Shown one piece after another: positions 10,701 through 18,714 of a stretch of 21,974 nucleotides of DNA. The stretch is from the NCBI GenBank assembly GCA_030141605.1, contig JAQGDQ010000843.1, forward strand, positions 2,501-24,474, written 5' to 3'. The notes beneath the pieces were generated by a model. That model saw only the letters and a list, made by a program, of their open reading frames with translations. It was not told where the DNA came from and ran no database searches. The DNA comes from Tubiluchus corallicola (taxonomy: Eukaryota > Priapulida > Priapulimorpha > Priapulimorphida > Tubiluchidae). How positions within the stretch are numbered: position 1 is the first letter of the stretch; the number at the start of each line of letters is the position of its first letter. A program made the position numbers and the translations under genes.

Positions 10701-13700
10701 AATTGTTATTAAAAATACTCAACTTTTAATTAGTTAGCTGGAGAAATATTGGCCTGGTTCTAGATTTTATTATTGTCGATTGAAACTGCAAGTGAATTAG
10801 TGGAAATATATAGTCTAGTTTCGTTTATAAAAAGAAATGCACAACGCTTAGGTCTATGAGTTGCTGGTTAAACCATTTTGCAGTCAAGAAAATACGGAGT
10901 TTAGTTTAGTTTAGTTTATGGCTTTGCAAGTTTAGATAAAAACAAATATTTGATCAACTTTATAAAAGAACAAATTCACCTAACGAGGCTAGGCGGCTCG
11001 TGTGACGCTGCTTTAATGTTCGCAAACGTCAAATGGCCCACCTGAACAGAGTTGAGTAGAAATTTATAATTTCAGATCATTGAAGCTCGAGTTGGCAAGT
11101 ATAAATGATTAATGCGTCGACCTGCGTGGAAAAGTTCCAGCCTGCGCACCTCCAGGTAGCTTCGCGCAGGTTCTAGAAAAAATAAGCTAGTCGGTCTAGG
11201 TCAGCAATGGTTGAAACAGCTAGCCTGCGATGAAGTGCTAATTATTCTGCATTAGTGACAAAGTGACAATGTTTATACAGTGCTGCCATCTCTAGGAGGC
11301 ATTAGAAATCAATATGTTACACTTGTGTATGTACAGTTTAAAGTCTGGGTTGAGACTGCTAGCCTAAGATGAGGTGCTATTTATCCTGCATTAGTGACAA
11401 AGAGGCTCGTCTTGTGTGTAACGTCTTATACAAGTTTGTTAGTGATGACATGTTTATACAGTGCTGCCATCTCTAGGAGGCATTACAAATCAACATGTTA
11501 CACTTGTGTATGTACAATTTAAAGTCTGGGTTGGGATGGGACACCAATTTGTCTAGATTTCGAACTGCAACACGTTTTCTAGGACTCCTAGACTATCGGC
11601 TGCCAACGGGAGGCCATAATATCTACAATTCTACATGTTATTCGTTCTTTCTGCGTTCCGACCTTTACCAGTATTGTTGTGAGTCGCTATTAGCGCTTTT
11701 GTTGTCTGTTAAACGAGCCACGGTAAATAATTGGTGTCCTTGTCTTTTGTCCAGCGCATTTACTATTGTATTTCAGCATGTCGTCTCAAATTGTGCAATT
11801 GTTGTAAATAAGTAATTGCATCATGACGTTTTAATCATTCGCACGTTGATTTTATTCATCTCTGGCTGGGAACCACAGTGAAAATCGACGAAATAGTAAT
11901 AGTATTTTAAAAATCATTTTTGAAGTTGTTGTTTTGCTCAGTGACTTTGATATGACTGAGTTTAGGCACAGAGAAGTATGGATAGGAACCAGGCATCTAT
12001 AATAAATATTTGCAATGCACACAACAGAAAAGTGTTTATTGAACTATAGAACTATAATCAAGCAAGCAATTCTACTTTGGAATTCTTTACCATTACAGGT
12101 TAAACAAATCAAGTCCCTATCAGCATTTAAAACAAAATTAAAATCATTAATATTAACCAGATATGAAATATCATCGCACCAGTACGACAACATACACACT
12201 AATTCAGAATTCATATATCCACGGCCATATTAATTAAATCATAATTTTTTCATTTTTTGCGCATAGTTGCAAATATGTTTGATTTTATTCGTCGTTACTT
12301 TCCATTACTGCACAGTAGTTTACATTGCACTGACGCATGTGCCTTTAGCAGTGTAAGTTTTTATTAACTAACACTGATTGATCATCTCTGTAAAGTTTTC
12401 ATCAGTGATTATCAATGTATTTTAATGGCAAATAAAGATCATTATACATATAAAAAACAGCTGCACTGAACATTGAGCAAAACTAGAATCTAAAAACAGT
12501 CAGTAAAACCTGTTTCACAGCCAGTATACAGATATTGAACTAGACTTATGCAGAGTTCTACAGGCTTCACAACAACCGTTAATATTAGATAGGGATGGGA
12601 CCAGTATGTGTGTAGCCACTGGACCATACAGTTATACTGTAGGTAAGTCAGATAGTAGACTGTAACAAGATTAGCACATAGATGGCAGCACTTAACTACA
12701 ATGTACAGTACCAACTTCCAAAAATATGCTTTCGTGAACTTCCTTTACATACAAGAAACCTTCAGGGTAACTGCTTAAAAACTCCCACACTTTAAGAGGA
12801 AACAAAAAATAAGAACTTTTACAACTTAGCGACATGGTGGCGAAGTGCCGATTTTGTAACAGCTTGACTAACGTAAATTCTCAGGTGTGCATTTGAACGT
12901 GGCTTTATCTAGCACAGACTCGTATTCTGACCTTGTGTTAGCAAAAGCCACTAGTCACGTGCACACCTGAGCTTATAAAAAGGGAAGGTCTGCTGTAGAT
13001 CCTTGTCAGTGGTCGTGTCTTTCATTGCAGCTCTGTTCACATTTCACAGGCTTTGCCGCAAACTCCGTTCTTCTAGGTAAGCTGTTTGTTCCTTATTGGG
13101 GGTGTGATATGTAGTAATAAAATTGTCATTTCGACTCTATTGTTCGGGTTTTGTTTTGGGTTTGGTGTTGAAGGACTTAATTGGGACATGCCGCACGGTG
13201 TGGGCCGCGGTGCCATCCGTCCTGCCTCCGTTAAAAGCGGACAGCAGTCCAATATATTATATTGAGTTACCGTAGTCTTTGAAGTTTGACCAGTTAGTAG
13301 TGTCATTCGCAGCCTCGCAGGTCAAAACCGTCAAAACAGGTCATTCAGCGCAACCATCACCATGACCTTTGACCTCAGCCGTTGACCTTTAACCTTTTTA
13401 TCTATGCCAAGTAGCATGTCAATTAGTTCTGATCAGCCTCACAGAGCTTTCATATCCTGTCGCCAGCTAAATCGTTGCCAACTAACTTTTCTGGAATCTT
13501 ATCACTATATAGCCTTTAACCTGTTACATGTCAGCTTCATGTTCAAATTGATCAGAGAGCATTTTAAGATGAGTGATTCATGGTTGACGAGAGCAAACCG
13601 GCTCCTTAAACCGCTTCATGTGGAACAAGCACTTTGAGTGTGGTCATTCTATGTTACATAGATGCTAGAATATGTGATAAAAGTTATTTAACAAGGCAGA

Positions 13701-16700
13701 ATTTTAGAGACCTCATACTACTGAGGTGTAAAGTTGTATAAGTTTTTTAAGATTTTTTTTAAGAATTTAGAATTAGAATTTTAGAATTTATTACTAGATT
13801 GTATGCATGAGGATACAAGTTTACAACGATAATTTACACAGAAAGCATTAATATATATATATATATATAATTTTTATTGAGGCTAAATAAAGAAGTAAAT
13901 CAAATCAAATCAAATCAAATCTCTCTCTCTCACTAACACACACACACGCGCGCGCACACACACACGCACACACACACGCACGCACGCACGCACCTACGCA
14001 CGCACGCACACACACACACACATTCTGTTCACCTTTCTCAATCTCTCTCTCTCTCTTTCTCTCGCTCTCTCTCTCACTCTCTCTCTCTCTCTCGCTCGCT
14101 CGCTCTCTCTCTCTCTCTCTCCCTCTCTCTCTCTCTCACTCACTCACTCTCTCTCTCACTCGTTCACACATTTTCTTTCTAGAATGAGGCTAAAGTTCAA
14201 AAAGGTAGAAATTCAGCATGTTGACAAGGAATACATGTGTGACAAATGTTACTACGATGATGTTATGAAGACGATTACGTCATGATAATATTTCCAAAGC
14301 ATAGATATGGCCAAAATAAAAACGAAATAAAATTTAAAACGACGGAAAATTGAATGCCAGTAATCAGGCAATAAGCCAAGTAAATTACTTTCATTTCGCA
14401 AAAACGTTTTCTACAGGTATAACACCGAGAGAGGAGTGCCACCTACCGTTGATGACAGGAACAACTGCTACCTGGTAGACGCTCAGCGGTGGAACAATGT
14501 CCAGAGACTCGTCTTTCTCAAGGACATCTACACAAGAGACAGACAAGACACGTCTCTTGATGGAGCTCTGCTTCTAATACCTGACAGGTAATTTTAAAGG
14601 AAAACTGTGAAAAGAGATTAAGATTTCAGCAAGGGCATACAAAGACGTACTGGGACATCCAAAGATGTACAAGGGCATACAAAGACGTACTGGGACATCC
14701 AAAGATGTACAAGGGCATACAAAGACGTACTGGGACATCCAAAGATGTACAAGGACATACAAAGACGTACAAGCACATTCAAAGACGTACAAAGTTATGC
14801 AAAGACGTACATGGACATACAGAGACGTACAAGAACATACAAAGACGTACAAGAACATGCAAAAGCGTGGATGGGCATACAAAGACGTACAAGAACATAC
14901 AAAGACGTACAAGAACATTCAAAGACGTGCAAGAACATGCAAAAGCGTGCATGGCCATACAAAGACGTACAAGAACATGCAAAGGCGTGGATGGGCATAC
15001 AAAGACGTACAAGAACATACAAAGACGTACAAGAACATGCAAAAGCGTGGATGGGCATACAAAGACGTACAAGAACATACAAAGACGTGCAAGAACATTC
15101 AAAGACGTGCAAGAACATGCAAAAGCGTGCATGGCCATACAAAGACGTACAAGAACATGCAAAGGCGTGGATGGGCATACAAAGACGTACAAGAACATAC
15201 AAAGACGTACAAGAACATGCAAAAGCGTGGATGGGCATACAAAGACGTACAAGAACATACAAAGACGTGCAAGAACATTCAAAGACGTGCAAGAACATTC
15301 AAAGACGTGCAAGGTTATGCAAGTACATGGACATACAAAGACGTACGTACAAGCACATACAAAGACGTACAAGAATATGCAAAGGAATACATGGAAAAAG
15401 AAAGACATACGTACAAGCACATACAAAGACGTACAAGCACAAGTAAAAGGTTGTGCATATTACTTGATTTTGTTCTGCAGTAAAACCACTATTAGTTTGT
15501 TGAAAATTTTGCACAGAAACTGCAGCGAAATTGCGCTAATTGCATGATATTTCAAACATTTTAATGATAAAGAACATAATTATATTGTGTGGTTGAAGTG
15601 ATGAATGATTCCAATTTACGATTTTAGGTTCGAATCGAATTTGAACTAAAAGACTCTTTCGAATTTGATACGAACGTTCGAACTCGAACGTTCGATGCTC
15701 ACTCCCAATGCTTGCTATTAAAATCTGAAATATTAATAATTTTTTATCACAGGCACTTAAACACGTTTGTAGTTAAAACACCACACCTTTATGAAATAAT
15801 TTACATAGTTAAAAATCATGTCGAACTTTGCCAGTTTTAACTATGTAAATTAAAAGCTTTAATAAAGTTGTGATGTTGTAAGTATAAATAATTATTTTCG
15901 TGCAGCAGACATTGTCACTGGGCCGTCTATGGACAGTGATCGTATACAAAAGAAATAACTGACATTTCTTTATTAACTACATGCGCATAAATTAATTATT
16001 ATTAGTAACAATTCTGAGAGGGTGGGTGACCTTGATAACTCTGTACTACAATCAATGTCTGCCATATTCCAACAAAATATTGTAGTGTTTTATACGTCAT
16101 TTCTATTAAAAACAAATAAAAAACGCCATTTTACAAATTCGCATTTAATTCTGTAGTTCTAGACTTTACTAAACACAAAATCACACATTAAATAAACCTA
16201 ATTTGGTAATTTACTAATTTATACGACGTTCTTTAAAATTGATAAGATTGTCATTCATTAAACTAAAATGTTCAAAGTGATCAGTTCATAATGATTCAAA
16301 ATGATACAAAATGATGTATTTACTTACATCGTATGTCTCCATAAAGCAAATCTAGTATTTACCAATATATCTGACAAATTATGTCACTATCATACTGTGA
16401 AAAACTACTTTTAAAGAAGCCTGTTAACGTCTACCAACTAACTCACTTGCCCAGGTAGAAACAGATCTACACAGGTGTATGACCGTGGTCACGTGACCAA
16501 CGAGGTACTTGGCGAAATTCCCTACAATTCATAGTTCTTTCGCCACCCTTTCACTACTAATCAATAATCACTTTTGCACTTTGTAATACTATTGTAAGTT
16601 GTACAGATTATTAAATCACTTAATTATGTATCTTGCTATTATAAAAATGGTGATAAACAAATAAACTTACTTTACTAACTAATGTATTGTCGTAACCTGC

Positions 16701-16903
16701 GTGAATGTCTAATGAATTTTACTGTTATTATTTTACATAATTATTGTCTTGAACATTTTGTTTCTAGACCAGGAGATTATGACGACAAGACAAACAGTAT
16801 CACTCAGCACAAGAGAAACCCGGTTCGAGGTCCAGTCGTGGACTTTGGGACTTGTTCCCGATTAGCAAACTATTTTTACAGATACCGCAATCCACACTGG
16901 TAA
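6411..16903 (+). CDS. Secreted DOMON-domain protein, DBH/MOXD1-like, five-exon gene (195 aa)
   Basis: Joined CDS: 6411-6459, 7134-7303, 9941-10002, 14417-14587, 16768-16903, 588 nt in total including TAA. All four introns are GT-AG, and the reading frame is kept through phases 1, 0, 2 and 2. Residues 1-17 form a hydrophobic signal peptide (MWLTLAIAFAGFIPILG). A DOMON domain covers about residues 36-150, with YRLDWEY (38-44), DGWVGLGI (59-66), AGADVCYGWV (74-83) and RLVFLKDIYTRDRQD (124-138). These match the N-terminal DOMON of dopamine beta-hydroxylase and MOXD1, a beta-sandwich that in relatives binds haem or sugar or aids folding. The two copper monooxygenase domains of those enzymes are absent, so a hydroxylase reaction is not supported. 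The four cysteines (27, 79, 111, 180) could form two disulfides. Residues 151-195 are a polar tail ending in YRYRNPHW. The ligand is unknown. The protein is inferred to be secreted, and the family call is strong. Confidence 0.9.
6901..7047 (+). repeat. (CAA/CAG)n array in intron 1
   Basis: About 147 bp of CAA, CAG, GAC and ACA triplets end 87 bp before exon 2. Frames through it read as poly-Thr/Ala or, on the other strand, poly-Leu, and are artefacts. Confidence 0.95.
7134..7303 (+). CDS. DOMON gene exon 2 (first half of the DOMON domain)
   Basis: The acceptor is AAATTTTCAG|GATCC and the donor is GAAATG|GTATTT. The exon encodes residues 17-73, including Cys27, the YRLDW start of the sandwich and the GWVGLGI strand-turn-strand core. 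It is 170 nt, not a multiple of three. Skipping it would join exon 1 to exon 3 and give TTA GGC TGG CGC TGA, an immediate stop. It is flanked by complementary trinucleotide arrays in introns 1 and 2. Confidence 0.9.
7435..7827 (+). repeat. (TTG/CTG)n array in intron 2
   Basis: About 390 bp of TTG/CTG triplets with scattered interruptions begin 131 bp after exon 2. It is the reverse complement in motif of the intron 1 array. The poly-Gln/Ser/Asn, poly-Cys/Val and poly-Leu frames here (up to 179 codons) are artefacts. Confidence 0.97.
8000..8450 (-). mobile_element. 5'-truncated LINE tail, copy B (inverted)
   Basis: The minus strand matches copy A from the C-terminal peptide CPLHQLASVVMF, through ...NNDLLKLLLLG and CIHDFILRTKRFQ (stop at 8237-8239), to the 3' end ATTATGTTTAAACT. 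Similarity stops at about 8446 on the 5' side, just inside the Cys/His motif, so it is truncated slightly further than copy A. It lies in antisense orientation in intron 2. Confidence 0.8.
8451..9160. other. Intron 2 filler, unassigned
   Basis: No recognised repeats or coding segments are seen. The open frame at 8790-9053 has no family features. Confidence 0.35.
9161..9605. repeat. Imperfect direct repeat pair in intron 2
   Basis: About 105 bp at 9161-9275 (GGGGAAGAAAGGGAAATGTT, then ...CTTACCTGCTTTGAAAGACTT) recurs with substitutions at 9500-9605 (GGGGAAGAAAAGGAAATGTT, then ...CTTACCTGCTTGAAAAACTT). The copies are separated by 224 bp. An old local duplication or two copies of a short interspersed repeat would both explain it. 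Confidence 0.75.
9606..9940. other. 3' end of intron 2
   Basis: AT-rich sequence leading to the polypyrimidine tract and acceptor of exon 3. There is an AATTAATTAAATT-type palindromic patch near 9625-9660. Nothing else is recognised. Confidence 0.4.
9941..10002 (+). CDS. DOMON gene exon 3
   Basis: The acceptor is GATTTTGTAG|GCTGGC and the donor is GATGC|GTAAGT, a strong consensus donor. The 62 nt encode residues 74-93 plus two bases of Ala94. The peptide AGADVCYGWVNHNGQPKLFD carries the conserved M-x-GAD-V...GWV signature of DBH-type DOMON domains. The Met before it comes from exon 2. Confidence 0.9.
10072..10576. mobile_element. hAT-type MITE (505 bp) with perfect 8-bp target duplication
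   Basis: The terminal inverted repeats CAGGCCCTATTTC (10072-10084) and GAAATAGGCCCTG (10564-10576) are perfect over 13 bp. They are flanked by identical 8-bp direct repeats CTGACGTC (10064-10071 and 10577-10584). An 8-bp duplication and CAG termini are hallmarks of hAT transposons. Subterminal GC-rich blocks (GGGGAAGTGGGG, GGGCCTCACC) recur in inverted form near the right end. A (CT)n run lies at about 10184-10212. There is no transposase, so the element is non-autonomous. Its GC content is far above its surroundings. Confidence 0.9.
10585..11205. other. Intron 3 filler after the hAT MITE
   Basis: A short GTTTA-type repeat lies near 10898-10918, and a GC-rich inverted repeat (CCTGCGC...GCGCAGG) near 11141-11170. 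No coding potential or known element is seen. Confidence 0.4.
11209..11530. repeat. Tandem duplication, two units (139 bp and 181 bp)
   Basis: Unit 1 (11209-11347) and unit 2 (11348-11528) both run from GGTTGA(A/G)AC..GCTAGCCT through TGCATTAGTGACAAAG and TGCTGCCATCTCTAGGAGGC to TTTAAAGTCTGGG. Unit 2 contains an extra segment of about 45 bp after GACAAAG. The shared parts are close to identical, so the duplication is fairly recent. Confidence 0.85.
11531..12014. other. Intron 3 filler, unassigned
   Basis: An open frame of 106 codons (11495-11815) starts inside the duplicated unit and has no recognised motif. I do not call it a gene. Confidence 0.35.
12015..12450 (+). mobile_element. LINE 3' end, second family (CR1/Jockey-like C-terminus)
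   Basis: The frame 12015-12233 reads ...LLNYRTIIKQ AILLWNSLPLQVKQIKSLSAF then KTKLKSLIL. WNSLP...SL..FK..LK..L is the characteristic last stretch of many CR1/Jockey-like ORF2 proteins. A short 3' UTR follows and ends AATGGCAAATAAAGATCATT. The rest of the element is missing (5' truncation). It is in the sense orientation inside intron 3. Confidence 0.7.
12451..12879. other. Intron 3 filler with a minus-strand open frame
   Basis: The minus-strand frame of 74 codons (12490-12714) has no recognised features. AGATGGCAGCA at 12680-12690 is shared with several other repeats in the window. Confidence 0.35.
12880..13076 (+). promoter_or_regulatory. Promoter-like segment with dyad, TATA, Inr and splice donor inside intron 3
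   Basis: CTCAGGTGTGCA (12880-12891) and TGCACACCTGAG (12960-12971) are a perfect 12-bp inverted repeat. GTGGCTTT (12899-12906) and AAAGCCAC (12944-12951) nest inside it. An E-box CACGTG lies at 12956-12961. TATAAAAAGG begins at 12974, TTGTCAGTGG (A at 13008) gives an initiator 34 nt downstream, and TTCTAG|GTAAGC at 13076/13077 is a strong donor. A 69-nt noncoding first exon is plausible. It has no ATG, and exons 4 and 5 have no in-frame Met, so any transcript would not make a shortened DOMON protein from an AUG. Confidence 0.4.
13285..13395 (-). promoter_or_regulatory. Cluster of AGGTCA-type half-sites including a perfect DR1
   Basis: TGACCTTTGACCT at 13363-13375 is, on the minus strand, AGGTCAAAGGTCA: two half-sites spaced by one base, the DR1 bound by HNF4/RXR/COUP-TF-type receptors. 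TGACCTTTAACCT at 13383-13395 is an imperfect second DR1. Single TTGACC and AGGTCA half-sites lie nearby. Motif evidence only. Confidence 0.4.
13640..13921. repeat. AT-rich segment ending in (TA)n and (AAATC)n
   Basis: A (TA)n run at about 13851-13869 is followed by GGCTAAATAAAG and five AAATC units (13897-13921). A pentanucleotide tail after an AATAAA-type sequence is common at the 3' ends of LINE/SINE insertions, but no element body is recognisable upstream. Confidence 0.5.
13921..14165. repeat. Compound (CT)n/(CA)n/(CGCA)n microsatellite
   Basis: CT-rich, CA/CG-rich and then a second CT-rich block with scattered CTCG and CTCA variants. It ends about 250 bp before exon 4. Confidence 0.95.
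14417..14587 (+). CDS. DOMON gene exon 4 (end of the DOMON domain)
   Basis: The acceptor is TTTTCTACAG|GTATAAC and the donor is CCTGACAG|GTAATT. It encodes the end of Ala94 through Asp150 plus two bases of Arg151. Visible family features are the PP(T/V)xDxxNNCYLV stretch (102-114) with Cys111, and the FLKDIYTRDRQDTSLDG segment (127-143), equivalent to the FxRxLxTxDxxD strand of DBH/MOXD1. A 20-bp minisatellite starts only about 45 bp beyond the donor. Confidence 0.9.
14632..15443 (+). repeat. 20-bp minisatellite with 180-bp higher-order repeats
   Basis: The basic unit is CATACAAAGACGTACAAGAA. The array opens with three near-identical 40-bp dimers (14634-14753) containing ACTGGGACATCCAAAGATGT. 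From 14881 the order of variant monomers repeats every 180 bp: the rows starting at 14941 and 15121 are identical, as are those at 15001 and 15181. Because 20 is not a multiple of 3, each monomer is read in all three phases. None contains a stop, so frames of 233-280 codons are open on + and up to 215 on -. These are artefacts: the array begins about 45 bp after the exon 4 donor, inside intron 4. Confidence 0.95.
15625..15700. repeat. TTCGAA-rich palindromic cluster
   Basis: GGTTCGAATCGAATTTGAAC, TTTCGAATTTG and two GAACGTTCGA palindromes fall within about 75 bp. Such overlapping palindromes resemble ends of decayed DNA transposons, but no partner end was found. Confidence 0.5.
15797..15852. 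repeat. Perfect 18-bp hairpin with 20-nt loop
   Basis: TAATTTACATAGTTAAAA (15797-15814) and its exact reverse complement (15835-15852) flank a 20-nt loop. It may be a MITE relic; it could also fold in the intron 4 RNA. No mature small-RNA evidence can be read from the sequence. Confidence 0.7.
15853..16767. other. Remainder of intron 4
   Basis: AT-rich with no recognised element or coding segment. It leads to the exon 5 acceptor. Confidence 0.4.
16768..16903 (+). CDS. DOMON gene terminal exon 5
   Basis: The acceptor is TTTGTTTCTAG|ACCAGG. AG from exon 4 plus A gives Arg151, then 44 codons follow and TAA at 16901-16903. The tail PGDYDDKTNSITQHK... to ...CSRLANYFYRYRNPHW contains Cys180 and many charged and aromatic residues. 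I do not recognise a second domain in it. An earlier ATG at 16682 is open into the exon in the same frame, but those codons lie in the intron before the acceptor. Confidence 0.85.
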
Positions 16904-17163
16904 ATTCTGAAGCCGTGTATCTGACAGTGGCAAATTTGGGCAGATTCAAAAACTCTATAAAGTTATATTATTATTGTACGATCTAACCAACGTTTCAAAG
17001 CTATTTGGACCTATTATCACATCCAAGCGTTGCAATGTCTTGTATTAATTGCTTATATGTCTTGCAATATAGAATTTTGCAACAATTAAAATTAACAAAT
17101 CTTATTTCAGTACAAACTATTCCTCATAATTAGAGCGGCCAGTTGTAAATTAATTTTATCAAA
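16904..17163 (+). other. Putative 3' UTR of the DOMON gene
   Basis: AT-rich sequence from the stop codon to the first AATAAA. No coding continuation is present. Confidence 0.35.
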
Positions 17164-17169
17164 AATAAA
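17164..17169 (+). terminator. Candidate polyadenylation signal of the DOMON gene (AATAAA)
   Basis: This is the first AATAAA after the stop codon (about 260 nt downstream). ATTAAA at 17085-17090 and another AATAAA at 17508-17513 are alternatives. In AT-rich DNA the hexamer alone is weak evidence. Confidence 0.3.
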
Positions 17170-17559
17170 CATAGTGCAAAGCTTTAACATGTGTAGAAAT
17201 TTGTAATCATTTTATTGTAAAACTTATACAATGTTCACCTCAATCATAAAATTGAACAAACAGGCATAAAGTTAGCCATATTATATTTTACAGTAGAAAT
17301 TTTGCATCCTTTCTCGATGCTGTCTCTAGATCAACTGAAACTTGCATGCCTGAGAGAAAAAGCTGTAATCACATGACCAGACATACAAGTTCCTATTGGA
17401 AGGTACATCACATTCATGCATACAGACCATAAATGGAAAGGTCACCTATACTCTACAGACTACTAGTCAAACCAAAATCAAAGTCTACTTGGCTTCTTTG
17501 GTAGCAAAATAAAGATTATTGGTTTACAGAAAGCTGTGTTATAATGTTATAATTTTTCT
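17170..17559. other. Downstream flank of the DOMON gene
   Basis: Nothing is recognised beyond an alternative AATAAA at 17508. If that signal is used, this stretch is also 3' UTR. Confidence 0.35.
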
Positions 17560-17830
17560 CCATTTAAACTTGAATATAACCAGAATTAAAGCATGAAATT
17601 AACATTCTAATTACTCTGATTAATGACTATTTATAAAAGGGAAACAATGGGAAACAATATTTAGAAACAAAAATCAATCTCTGACAAACTTTGTACAATT
17701 AGAGTACAACAACGACTGTAGATGGCAGCATAGACGAATTCAGTACTTTAGTGTAGTAGTGACAATTAAATGGATCACATAATGCTACAATCGCGTACTC
17801 GGTACAAAAAGCGACAACATGTTCAGTCGT
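17560..17830 (-). repeat. Inverted copy of the LTR-like repeat
   Basis: The reverse complement matches about 2745-2960, including TTGTACCG..TACGCGATTG, TTATGTGATCCATTTAATTG, TAGTGTAG..AGTACTGAATT, GCTGCCATCTAC, TTTGTCAGAGA and AGTCATTAATCAGAGT. Similarity fades at both ends. The TATA box of the first copy is mutated here. Confidence 0.75.
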
Positions 17831-18640
17831 TCACTTGTTGTTATTGATAACTATGAACTATGAATCTATTTTCACACATCAAAATACAATATCATACACA
17901 CTAATAAACTTTAAATAAATTGCATATAATATTTGTACTGGAAACAGATTACGTTTGCCGTCAAAACTTACTGTGGCAAAATAAATACGATGCTGAGCAA
18001 GCACACAAATTGTTGGGAAGATCCCTGGCATCTATTAGAATTACATAGAACATTGTAGAATGTTCCCATTAGAACAATCATCTTACCTTTTAGAAAGACT
18101 CATCTAGAATGTTCCCTGGCACTAGGCGAAGCAGGCCGCTGAGACACACACGCTGATTCACACGGACGCCACTTACACATTCTCTTGTATACTTGTATTT
18201 TCAGATACACTCAAACGTTTTCCAGATTTTCACGTTTACTGTAATCATTTCGCGTTCCTTCACACTTTTGTGTTGTAGAATTCTCGCTTAATGAACTAGT
18301 TTTGTTTGATGAAGTGTTTTCTGGTTTTCTCTACGAGCCTTCCGAGAGAAAGGAAACACAACAGTTTAAAATATGTAAATCTTAATAATCGTTTATCTTT
18401 TAAGAGGCATATGTAAGTAGCCATTGCTTCTAACTTGTAATCTTTTAACCAGCCATACCTGTAAAAATTAATATCTGTGAGCTGTCTATATGTTTTATCC
18501 TGGTTTCATATTTTATACTTGCGTGTAAATATTTTTAATAAGGATTGCTTATTAAATTATTAATATAAAAAATCGAAAAATAAAAAATAAATACGAAAAA
18601 ATAAAATTACGCAATTTATAAAAAACTATAATGTATGTTA
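17831..18640. other. Unassigned stretch
   Basis: TAGAATGTTCCC occurs twice (about 18055 and 18111), each containing GAATGTTC, a minimal heat-shock-element-like pair. A third contiguous unit is missing, so this is not called. No coding potential is seen. Confidence 0.35.
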
Positions 18641-18649
18641 CCTCAGCGT

Positions 18650-18714
18650 GAGGCCCCCCTGGAGGGTGAGGCCCTAGGCGGTTACCTAGTTTACCTATGC
18701 TTAAGGCCCGCCTG
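18650..18714 (-). mobile_element. hAT-type terminus fragment related to the intron 3 MITE
   Basis: On the minus strand the fragment starts CAGGCGGGCCTTAAGC (end at 18714) and continues to a GC-rich block (18650-18674). That block matches 10112-10136 of the intron 3 MITE at 24 of 25 bases. No opposite terminus or 8-bp duplication was found around it, so it is a solo, truncated or rearranged end. Confidence 0.6.

Noticed and set aside
14574-15547. Long repetitive open frames (up to 280 codons on +, 215 on -)
   Set aside because: A stop-free 20-bp monomer opens every frame automatically. The array sits in intron 4 just after a proven exon donor, and no frame has conserved non-repeat sequence.
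18047-18122. Heat-shock element
   Set aside because: Only two contiguous nGAAn units (GAATGTTC) occur in each of two places; a third contiguous unit is missing.
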